A stretch of DNA of 8,537 nucleotides from Cycloclasticus sp. (lineage in GTDB: Bacteria > Pseudomonadota > Gammaproteobacteria > Methylococcales > Cycloclasticaceae): positions 1 to 8,537 of the forward strand of contig JAESRY010000097.1 in assembly GCA_016764415.1 (NCBI GenBank), written 5' to 3'. The notes beneath the pieces are model-generated. The model ran no database searches. It had not been told where the DNA came from and saw only the letters and a list, made by a program, of their open reading frames with translations. Shown here one piece after another: positions 1-6,504 of the stretch; the stretch's first letter is position 1; each line of letters begins with the position of its first letter. Both the position numbers and the translations under genes were made by a program.

Positions 1-448
1 ATGCCAGATGTATCACCTCACGCTGATGGTCTGATAATTTTTCGATGCAATGTTTACCTTTTTCCTTGTCATCCATCGCGCTCATTACAACCTCCATGTT
101 TGGTTGCTGATCAGTAAGCGTATCGCAAAAGTCATCGATATCTTGCTCTAACCCGCGGCGAGATTTCTTACGTAGCCGGTCGTATATTCTGTATCGGGTG
201 ATTCCCAGCAACCAAGTCGAAATTTTAGACCTTCCTTCGAATCGGTGTGAGCATTTCCATACCTCCACCATCACTTCATTAAGTATGTCGGCGGCATCAG
301 CGGGTTGGTTCAATTTATTTAACGCGAATCGATATACACTCGATTCATAGTGACGATAGAAGCCCTCAAGAGCCATTTGGTCGCCGTTAGATATTCTCAA
401 AAGCCAACTTTTAGCCCACTCCTCATGCGCTAAGGCATCAGTGTTCAT
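1..448 (-). CDS. ECF-family RNA polymerase sigma factor (partial, C-terminus beyond the left edge)
   Basis: Read from its own ATG at 448, this is a recognisable ECF sigma-70 factor, which would direct RNA polymerase to a small regulon. Sigma region 2 is intact: a GDQMALEGFYRHYE start (own residues about 22-35), the core-binding helix ADILNEVMVEVWK (53-65), and the -10-recognition segment GRSKISTWLLGITRYRIYDRL (about 72-92). A linker rich in acidic residues follows, then the beginning of region 4 (KLSDHQREVIHLA), cut by the edge. Nothing essential seems missing at the N-terminus, so 448 could be the ancestral start. I see no convincing ribosome binding site before it, and the upstream DUF262 frame enters in phase. 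Base composition is clearly richer in GC than the DUF262 part. No anti-sigma gene can be seen because the sequence ends. Confidence 0.8.
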   Translation of the reverse strand, partial: MNTDALAHEEWAKSWLLRISNGDQMALEGFYRHYESSVYRFALNKLNQPADAADILNEVMVEVWKCSHRFEGRSKISTWLLGITRYRIYDRLRKKSRRGLEQDIDDFCDTLTDQQPNMEVVMSAMDDKEKGKHCIEKLSDHQREVIHLA

Positions 449-1432
449 ACCGATAACACCATCAATTTCATTACAAATTCCATTTATAACACCACTATGC
501 ATACTGGTTTCAGTAGAATTTCCAATAAAATCAATACTATCTTTAATTGCAGAAATGCCTAAATCCCAATTGTCGATAATCAACTGCTTATCTAAAGATA
601 ATATCGTTTTCCGTTTACATTCTTTCGTGCGGCTTAGCACCAACGAAAGCAAGCTCAATATGACCGTACTTGATACACCTTCATATTTTATATCTTTAAG
701 CTCCTTTATGAGAGCTTCCCACTTTACCTGCATGTCAAATTTTTGCTGTTCATCATATGTTTTTGCAGACATAATCTCAAACAAGGTCAGTGTTTGACCG
801 CCAGTATTAATACGCGTAAATACTTCAATAGCGGAATCAATATCTTCTTTTCTAAGAACTACTGTTGAAAACTCATAAGTTTTAAAAGCTGTTGAGTAAG
901 AGTTAATCGTTTCTAATTCATCCTCACTAAACCGATCTGAAAGCTCTCTAGCTTTGCTGTAACTAAAATTCAAAACATCATGTAGTGACAGATATTTTTC
1001 ACCTATCGGCTCTGCCGTAATTAGCTGATCATCATTGATATCAATATCACCATCCAAATTTACAAATATATTACTGTAATCAGTAATCTTTTTTTCACCA
1101 TTCTTCTGGATTTTTGCCCCGAGATATGCCGCAAACAATGATGTTATACGCTGCTGTCCATCTAAGACATATTGAACTTTAGTTCCGTCAGGCGTATCTG
1201 GGATATCCAAATTACCAACATTCTTAATATCGTTTATTCGCTCGGATGTTTGCCATAGAATAAATGTACCAATAGGATATCCTTTAAGAATACTGTCTAA
1301 TAATTTAGCCGTTTTATCAATGCTCCAGACAAAATCCCGCTGAAATTTAGGTATTTTGATAATACCTTTTTGTATTTCCGAAATCAGATCAGAATATTTT
1401 TTGGAGTCTGGCTTAGGCTGTTCAAAATTCAT
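1..1432 (-). CDS. DUF262 domain protein fused in frame to an ECF sigma factor; 3' end outside the window
   Basis: One open frame runs from the ATG at 1432 to the left edge (477 full codons, no stop); I translated it base by base. Residues 1 to about 303 are a DUF262 domain (GmrS/ParB-like nucleotidase superfamily, found in GmrSD-type restriction and defence islands). Family motifs seen are IPKFQRDFVW (27-36), LDGQQRIT (90-97) and VFTRINTGG (204-212). After DSIDFI (298-303) the sequence stops resembling the family, which usually continues for several dozen more residues. The frame then enters an ECF sigma factor whose Met is codon 329. The start is supported by AGAAGG (1440-1445) 7 nt upstream. 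The gene begins 46 bp after the ABC ATPase stop on the same strand, so it is probably co-transcribed with that system. Whether the fusion protein is made, or this is a truncated DUF262 gene joined to a separate sigma gene, cannot be settled here. Confidence 0.75.
   Translation of the reverse strand, partial: MNFEQPKPDSKKYSDLISEIQKGIIKIPKFQRDFVWSIDKTAKLLDSILKGYPIGTFILWQTSERINDIKNVGNLDIPDTPDGTKVQYVLDGQQRITSLFAAYLGAKIQKNGEKKITDYSNIFVNLDGDIDINDDQLITAEPIGEKYLSLHDVLNFSYSKARELSDRFSEDELETINSYSTAFKTYEFSTVVLRKEDIDSAIEVFTRINTGGQTLTLFEIMSAKTYDEQQKFDMQVKWEALIKELKDIKYEGVSSTVILSLLSLVLSRTKECKRKTILSLDKQLIIDNWDLGISAIKDSIDFIGNSTETSMHSGVINGICNEIDGVIGMNTDALAHEEWAKSWLLRISNGDQMALEGFYRHYESSVYRFALNKLNQPADAADILNEVMVEVWKCSHRFEGRSKISTWLLGITRYRIYDRLRKKSRRGLEQDIDDFCDTLTDQQPNMEVVMSAMDDKEKGKHCIEKLSDHQREVIHLA
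449..530 (-). other. Junction between DUF262 and sigma-factor sequence
   Basis: This stretch is open in frame with both neighbours but resembles neither family: about 25 residues of unremarkable sequence between the end of recognisable DUF262 homology and the sigma-factor Met. GC content changes near here, from about 35% (481-720) to about 44% (1-420). It may be the former 5' untranslated region and promoter of the sigma gene, now read through. No target-site duplication, inverted repeat or insertion-sequence end was found. Confidence 0.45.
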
Positions 1433-1478
1433 TTTTTAACCTTCTACTTATTTATATTTATATACAAAAAATGAAATT

Positions 1479-3293
1479 CTAGGTTCTGTTTACAGGAAAA
1501 AACCCGTATCTGCCAATATTTTCATTTTTAGAGAAATGAACGTAATTCATATTATCTTGAATGTCTTCGCTAGGCTCTTGGTTATCTAAAACTATAATTT
1601 GTTTATCATTATAGAAATCGCATAGATCACGATAAAAAGCATAAATTAAATTATTCGCAATAGAAGCCTGTTCGCTTTCTTCACCTGAGGAAATTTCATC
1701 TCTTTCCTTATATGTTGTAAGAGGAGAATCTAAAACCAAAAAGCCAGCATGTCTGTTCTTGTCACACAAATAATTCATCAGCCCAATGACAAAAGCAGAG
1801 AAGCATATGGCACGATATCCCTTACCGAAGTGACCTCTAGGTTTTCCTCCTATTAAAATATCTCTGCTTTCCTTATCATATGTAACCTGATTTCCATTGG
1901 GGAAGTCCCATCTGATTAGTACATTCGATATTTCTTGCATTAACTGTTGAAGTTCTTTTGAAAAATCAGGAATTTCGTATTTATCAGCAATTTCATCATG
2001 CTCAACTTGAAGACTTCCAATTTCTTTTAGTATTTGCCCACGTTTTCTTTCGAGACTGAGATCAGCGGTTAAATTTTCTTTATTTTCTGTAAGATACTTA
2101 ATTATATTTCGCGCCTCAGTGATCATTTTAGAAATATTGGGGTCAAGGCTATTTTCCAAATCTCTAAGCTCTTCGCCAATTGAAGAAAGCTCATTGGAAA
2201 TAACATCTTTATGCTCTTCTATTTCATGTATCGTTGAATGAAGCCCTTCAACCTTCTTATCCATTTTTCTTATTTCTGAGGCGTTGCTAGACAAAACAAG
2301 CTCCACGCTAATATCAGAACTATCGTCTAAAGTTTTCCCGCATGTTGGGCAATTTGCAGCGTAATGGCTATCCACATATTTAGCCGCCTCTGAGTTTGCT
2401 TCTAGTCGCTCTCTATCAGAACTGTATTTTGAAAGCAGAAGATGGAATCGTTCTACCACAGTAGAATCTTCATCAAGTTTTCTGCTCAGGGTTTCTGATC
2501 TTGATGCCAGATTGTTTCGTCTCTCAATACCTTCACTGCCTGTTTTCAACAGAGAATCTAATTCTGATTCTGCCAACTCAATAGATTTTTCAATAGCATC
2601 AACATCGTCAGAAAGCTTTTTAATTCTATTCTCATCAACATCATCGCTTGAAAAATACCTACTCATAAAATCTTCAAGGTTTTCTATTTTGATATGTAAC
2701 GATTGTTTGGATTGCTTCCTTTTCTTTAACATCTGAACATCAGAGTCATCATGTCCTGTTAAAAGCGTTTTAAGTAACGATGTTTCCAATGTCCTTTCTG
2801 TATTTTGCCCCCTCCCTAGTGGTGAGTCATCGGTAATGATTCTAGCTTCATCGACTAAGAATAATTTTTCCAATATTCGTAGCGTTAGTGACGAATGGTT
2901 TAAAGACTGTGTGCCTGATACTAGAACTTGATGTCCAATACCAATTTTCTCCAAAAAATAACTGGATAAATTTTCCTTTCCTTGGTGTCTTGGCTTGAGA
3001 ATTTTTGTGACATCATTTTCCACCAAGGTAAGGTCTGCATTATTTTTTAATTCTCTTTTTAGAATAAAAGAGCCACCATCAATTTCCTCAAATGTAACTT
3101 CAAGAGAGGAATAACCTTTCGCTTCATCTATAGATTTTGGTGCTTTCTCTGCACCCAATATAAACTGAACACACTGACAAATGTATGATTTACCAGTATC
3201 AGACGCACCAGAAATGACATTCAACCCTTTTTCAAGCGTTACTATAGCGGGCTTTTTATCTTCGCCCTTTACTTCAATTTTTGTAATTATCAT
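1479..3293 (-). CDS. ABC-3C system ABC ATPase, SMC/Rad50-like with zinc hook
   Basis: This 604-residue protein is the motor of an ABC-three-component conflict system. The N-terminal lobe has Walker A GASDTGKS (29-36) after a MIITKIEVKG start typical of SMC/RecF-like ATPases. Charged, heptad-like helices fill about 185-455 and are interrupted by NCPTCGK (314-320), a CxxC that matches a Rad50-type zinc hook. The C-terminal lobe carries a degenerate signature region (GKPRGHFGKGYRA, 483-495), Walker B FLVLDSP (518-524) and a switch-like IIVLDNQEP (566-574), ending in GRYGFFPV. Ser523 stands where most ABC ATPases have the catalytic Glu. Family knowledge suggests it senses or remodels nucleic acid and licenses the effector. 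The ATG lies 3 nt after the middle-component stop, so translation is probably coupled. Assignment to the ABC-3C class is firm from architecture and context; the exact subfamily (DUF3732-like) is less sure. Confidence 0.85.
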   Translation of the reverse strand: MIITKIEVKGEDKKPAIVTLEKGLNVISGASDTGKSYICQCVQFILGAEKAPKSIDEAKGYSSLEVTFEEIDGGSFILKRELKNNADLTLVENDVTKILKPRHQGKENLSSYFLEKIGIGHQVLVSGTQSLNHSSLTLRILEKLFLVDEARIITDDSPLGRGQNTERTLETSLLKTLLTGHDDSDVQMLKKRKQSKQSLHIKIENLEDFMSRYFSSDDVDENRIKKLSDDVDAIEKSIELAESELDSLLKTGSEGIERRNNLASRSETLSRKLDEDSTVVERFHLLLSKYSSDRERLEANSEAAKYVDSHYAANCPTCGKTLDDSSDISVELVLSSNASEIRKMDKKVEGLHSTIHEIEEHKDVISNELSSIGEELRDLENSLDPNISKMITEARNIIKYLTENKENLTADLSLERKRGQILKEIGSLQVEHDEIADKYEIPDFSKELQQLMQEISNVLIRWDFPNGNQVTYDKESRDILIGGKPRGHFGKGYRAICFSAFVIGLMNYLCDKNRHAGFLVLDSPLTTYKERDEISSGEESEQASIANNLIYAFYRDLCDFYNDKQIIVLDNQEPSEDIQDNMNYVHFSKNENIGRYGFFPVNRT

Positions 3294-3296
3294 GTT

Positions 3297-3722
3297 TCAT
3301 CCATTAAACTTTGGAAACGATTGTTCCAATAAATATTTATAATTATTCTTTAACCAGCCTAATCTAACCCAAGACTTTCTGTAGTATTCTGATTTCAAGC
3401 AACTCACAAAATGAAGTGTTTGCTGATTAGCTGAATAGTAATATCCAGACTCTTCAATATGCGCGCTAATCAAACCTCTTTTGGAAAAAAATGATAATGA
3501 CTCTGGAAGAAATTCTCGTCGATGACCTATTTCTGCAATATGATTGGGCAATGCAGGGTGTAGGTTTTCTGGACCTCCAAAATCCTGTGAGTACAGCAAA
3601 GCGTAATCCAGCAGTACAAGGTCATCTAAACTAAACCGCTTTTCTAAAGCAGTTAAAATCAATGAACTTCGTGTACCTAATTCAAGCGGTCCATTAAATA
3701 TAGCGTGCGTTGTAGAAGTCAT
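3297..3722 (-). CDS. ABC-3C system middle component (MC2-like)
   Basis: A 141-residue protein matching what I recall of the ABC-three-component middle component 2 family. It opens with NGPLELGTRSSLIL (10-23), then LDDLVLLDYALLYSQDFGGP (32-51) and LHPALPN (54-60), followed by a winged-helix-like part with GHRREFLPESLSFFSKRGLI (66-85). Known members are small helical adaptors thought to bridge the ABC ATPase and the effector, comparable to kleisin-associated winged-helix subunits. The start is fixed by overlap: the effector stop and this ATG share TAATG, a 1-nt overlap that implies translational coupling. The ATPase follows after 3 nt. No transmembrane segment or signal peptide is visible. No catalytic motif is apparent, which fits an adaptor role. 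Confidence 0.8.
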   Translation of the reverse strand: MTSTTHAIFNGPLELGTRSSLILTALEKRFSLDDLVLLDYALLYSQDFGGPENLHPALPNHIAEIGHRREFLPESLSFFSKRGLISAHIEESGYYYSANQQTLHFVSCLKSEYYRKSWVRLGWLKNNYKYLLEQSFPKFNG

Positions 3723-4795
3723 TATTTAACCCACTTAACCTTTTTTTCGTTAACAAGATGATGGCAAAGTCCTTTCTTATCTTGAACCTTAATATAGTGG
3801 TGCAAGGGGTGAGAAGAATAGTTCGTTCCTGCCGCCTGAGCAGATACTTTTAAATAGCGCGCATATCCATCTTCATGATCACTCATAACCACTGGTGATA
3901 TGGTTTCATAACATTCATCCAATAATTCTGTGTAGGAATCATTAGGCAACCAGTCCCTTGAAAACTTTTCTAAGCCATCTGCCGAATAATAATTCCTTCT
4001 TGCACTGTGATATTCCTGTTCGTATTCAGGGAATGTCGTGAGATTAACATCGTTAATATCCTTCTTCTCTGCATCACCAAACGCCAATAGCAGTTCAGAT
4101 GTATATGTTAATTCTGAGGCTTCTGGTGTTAGAGGAGGACTAACTGGTTTAGGTCGTTTACGTGTTGAAGCACCAAACCTAACCGAGTGATAAGGCGTTT
4201 GCTCATGTAATTCAATAATATCTAAGGGTGGAATATGATCAAATATTCTAAAATCTATTGAGCTATCTATATACGACAAGAGATTTTTATCTAATTCAAT
4301 TTTATGTTTTTTCGTTATTCTTGTTCTGCACTGCTTATCCCATCGTTTAATCAATTCATCTTTGAGCTTTTCACTATCCATTAAATGACTAAGAAGCTGA
4401 GTTGATACACCTTTTGGTGAGACAAAATAATATTTATTTGGGACAGGATACTCGCCTTTATAAGAGTAATAGATTAATTTTCCAACCTCTTTAATAGCGT
4501 CGTCGAGGGTTAACGGCTTCGCATAATATTTGCACTGAAAATTCTCCCAATCCCCATTTGGGGTATAGGCAATAACATCCCTACCCATATCTCCACCACC
4601 GCCGCATCCAGCAACTTTTTGATAGTGTTTCTTCCAATAAAAATGAACTAATTCAAGCGTTATATCTTCCCATGTGTCTTGATCTAATGTTTCCAACCGC
4701 TTTAATTTTGTTATTGGAGCACCCTGCAAAATATCCAAGGCAGTATGAATATCGTTATCCATGACTGGTAACTTAATATCTATTTCATTTATCAA
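3722..4795 (-). CDS. ABC-3C system effector with Mrr/PD-(D/E)xK-like nuclease domain, TTG start
   Basis: This 357-residue protein is the first gene of the ABC-3C operon. The N-terminal half looks like a restriction-endonuclease fold of the Mrr type: WEDITLELV (42-50), a glycine-rich turn (63-69) leading to GRDV (Asp73), then WENFQCKYY (83-91) giving QxK (Gln87, Lys89). Glu48, Asp73, Gln87 and Lys89 are the likely metal site. It then has an FVSPKGVS strand-loop (124-131). From about 225 to the end is a separate helical domain that I take as the ABC-3C C-terminal partner-binding domain; I do not recognise its subtype. The TTG at 4795 is preferred because AGGAGG lies 6 nt upstream. The first in-frame ATG (4762) would remove 11 residues and has no such site. 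Probable role: cleavage of invader or host nucleic acid once the ATPase and middle component are triggered. Confidence 0.75.
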   Translation of the reverse strand: MINEIDIKLPVMDNDIHTALDILQGAPITKLKRLETLDQDTWEDITLELVHFYWKKHYQKVAGCGGGGDMGRDVIAYTPNGDWENFQCKYYAKPLTLDDAIKEVGKLIYYSYKGEYPVPNKYYFVSPKGVSTQLLSHLMDSEKLKDELIKRWDKQCRTRITKKHKIELDKNLLSYIDSSIDFRIFDHIPPLDIIELHEQTPYHSVRFGASTRKRPKPVSPPLTPEASELTYTSELLLAFGDAEKKDINDVNLTTFPEYEQEYHSARRNYYSADGLEKFSRDWLPNDSYTELLDECYETISPVVMSDHEDGYARYLKVSAQAAGTNYSSHPLHHYIKVQDKKGLCHHLVNEKKVKWVK

Positions 4796-4801
4796 TTCAT
4801 C

Positions 4802-4807
4802 CCTCCT
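4802..4807 (-). promoter_or_regulatory. Ribosome binding site that decides the TTG start of the effector
   Basis: AGGAGG on the minus strand sits 6 nt before TTG at 4795. An ATG at 4800-4798 is only 1 nt from it and reads Met-Asn-stop (ATG AAT TGA), so it cannot start the gene. That two-codon frame physically overlaps the TTG start, an arrangement that might lower or tune initiation. Confidence 0.7.
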
Positions 4808-4830
4808 ATTTATCTCACCTGTCTTTATTA

Positions 4831-4860
4831 ATTATAAATATTCACTTCGGTCATTTTTAA
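4831..4860 (-). promoter_or_regulatory. Sigma-70 promoter for the ABC-3C operon
   Basis: On the minus strand a perfect -10 TATAAT (4831-4836) is preceded at 18 nt by TTAAAA (4855-4860) as a -35. Transcription would start near 4824, about 17 nt before the AGGAGG site. It lies between the methyltransferase stop and the effector start, the only sizeable gap between the two systems. The -10 is strong and the -35 is poor. Confidence 0.55.
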
Positions 4861-4935
4861 TCGTTGGGATGGTATCAATATTGCCAACCAATGATTCTTT
4901 AACTTCTATCATTTATATCCAACACTTACATTCCG

Positions 4936-6501
4936 TTATGCAACGCACACACCTGTAGGTAACTGTCCCGAACCACCATCAAATAATTTTTGAATTTCAG
5001 TTGCTGGAACATTTGCTAGTTCTTTTGGTTCCATCTTGTGCATACCACCTCCATAAACGCGTCCCTCGTCAAGCATCGCCTTACCAGTAATGCTATTTAA
5101 AGCTTCAAGTAATCTCTCATTCAATTCAGGAGCTTTATAAATTTCTTTTTCCAATTCTGGCTTTGGATAAAGAATAAGGTAGGAATTGGCAACAATCGCA
5201 TTTGAACGGTTCAAAACAAAGCGGAACGGTTTTTTGCCTTCTTTGTCAGAACGTCCAATGTAAGTACAATAGAATTGGCTTTCAAGACGTTTTTCTTGTG
5301 CATACCAAATCTTCCGATGTTTACACAAATAACGTTCAGACACGCCCGATTGAATACCTTCCTCAAGATATGAATACAATTCAGGGTGAAGTCGTTTTAC
5401 TTCATCAAAAGGAAGCTTGCAGTCAAGAACAAATAATTGATTTTCAATATCAGGGAAACCATTTTCATCCGCTTTTACTTCTGTTATTTTCAAATATCGG
5501 GGGCTTGGTAAAATTGGACGAAATTGACCAATGGGCAGACTTCGGCTTTCAATCTCCTCACGCGTCAAGACAAAAAATTTGTTATCTCCTGTAGCAATTC
5601 CACGTTTAACAGAAAAGAAATCACTTAACTTCGGTTCACCATTTACTTGACGTTCATCTGACAAAGGAAAACGCGTCCATTTATTTTCAGTCGCCAGTAC
5701 ATGACTACTAACTTCTTTTTCATGCATGGGGTTGTCAATCGTCCCACCAAATGTGAATTTTACTTTATGGTTTTTACTCGGTTTTTTATTCTTGAACCAA
5801 ACGACAGCCGAAGAAACAAGTGCATCTTCAAACTGTGCATCGTTTGGGTCAAAACGATGCACTTGGAGTAGTGTTACTTCATTTAGTAAATAGTTTTTTA
5901 CTGCTCTCCCGTAATTCACATCCATAAATTCACTAGGAATTAACCAACCAGCAATGCCATTCTTCTTCATCCATGTGTGTGATAGCGCCAAAAAATAGCA
6001 ATAGAGTCCTGACAAAGCAGAAAGGTTCATATTTGCAGATGCAAGGGCTTTAGCCTGTAGGCGTTCTTTCTGACCTTTTAAATGGTGATGCCGAACATAT
6101 GGTGGGTTACAAATGATCAAATTATATTTTTCATCTTCAAGCAATGGCGTTTGCTTGGTGAAATCTTTCAACTGGATATTTAGTTTTGTTTTTGACCAAA
6201 GTTGGCTAGCAGGTTTTCCATAGTGCTCATCAATCTCGTAACCCGTAGCGGCTTCAATACGCGATGATGGGAATATATTATTCAACGCACTAAAGAATGA
6301 GCCTGTGCCAAATGCTGGGTCAAGAAAACGAATCTTGCCACTTTTTGGCATGATGTTCTTCGCATGGGTCAAAATGTCATTAGCTAGTGCAATCGGGGTT
6401 GAATATTGCCCCATGACATTACGCTCTCCTTGAGTCTTTAAGTCATCAAGTTTTACTTGTAATTCCTGACGCTGATTTTCAATATGTTTAAGAGTAGTCA
6501 T
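4936..6501 (-). CDS. Type II N6-adenine DNA methyltransferase, partner of the XamI-family endonuclease
   Basis: A 521-residue gamma-class (Eco57I-like) N6-adenine methyltransferase. In order: motif X NVMGQYSTP (28-36), SAM-binding motif I FLDPAFGTGSFF (59-70), acidic motif II GYEID (87-91), and catalytic motif IV NPPY (132-135) within CNPPYVRHHHL. From about 290 onward comes the target-recognition half, with LSDFFSVKRGIATGDNKFFVL and a GRVYGGGMHKMEPKEL stretch common in this class. It transfers methyl from S-adenosylmethionine to adenine in the site cut by the cognate nuclease; GTCGAC is expected from the XamI/SalI family. The start codon is 3 nt after the endonuclease stop and has only a weak GGA upstream, so translation probably depends on coupling to the endonuclease. 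Length is ordinary for the class and no key residue is missing. The gene ends 140 bp before the ABC-3C effector. Confidence 0.9.
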   Translation of the reverse strand: MTTLKHIENQRQELQVKLDDLKTQGERNVMGQYSTPIALANDILTHAKNIMPKSGKIRFLDPAFGTGSFFSALNNIFPSSRIEAATGYEIDEHYGKPASQLWSKTKLNIQLKDFTKQTPLLEDEKYNLIICNPPYVRHHHLKGQKERLQAKALASANMNLSALSGLYCYFLALSHTWMKKNGIAGWLIPSEFMDVNYGRAVKNYLLNEVTLLQVHRFDPNDAQFEDALVSSAVVWFKNKKPSKNHKVKFTFGGTIDNPMHEKEVSSHVLATENKWTRFPLSDERQVNGEPKLSDFFSVKRGIATGDNKFFVLTREEIESRSLPIGQFRPILPSPRYLKITEVKADENGFPDIENQLFVLDCKLPFDEVKRLHPELYSYLEEGIQSGVSERYLCKHRKIWYAQEKRLESQFYCTYIGRSDKEGKKPFRFVLNRSNAIVANSYLILYPKPELEKEIYKAPELNERLLEALNSITGKAMLDEGRVYGGGMHKMEPKELANVPATEIQKLFDGGSGQLPTGVCVA

Positions 6502-6504
6502 TAG

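Noticed and set aside
441..797. Plus-strand reading frame of 118 codons
   Set aside because: It is antisense to well-supported DUF262 coding sequence and shows no family resemblance or ribosome binding site.
1433..1478. Very AT-rich spacer between ATPase and DUF262 genes, considered as promoter or recombination site
   Set aside because: TATA-like strings occur but no paired -35, repeat or hairpin with T-run is convincing; it is adequately explained as an operon spacer with a ribosome binding site.
4859..4896. Imperfect inverted repeat (AATCGTTGGG with ACCAATGATT) between methylase and ABC-3C effector
   Set aside because: Only 8 of 10 positions pair, the loop is long, and no T-run follows on the minus strand, so I do not call it a terminator for the methylase gene.
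5202..5594. Plus-strand reading frame of 130 codons inside the methyltransferase gene
   Set aside because: It lies opposite the target-recognition part of an intact methyltransferase and has no recognisable motif.
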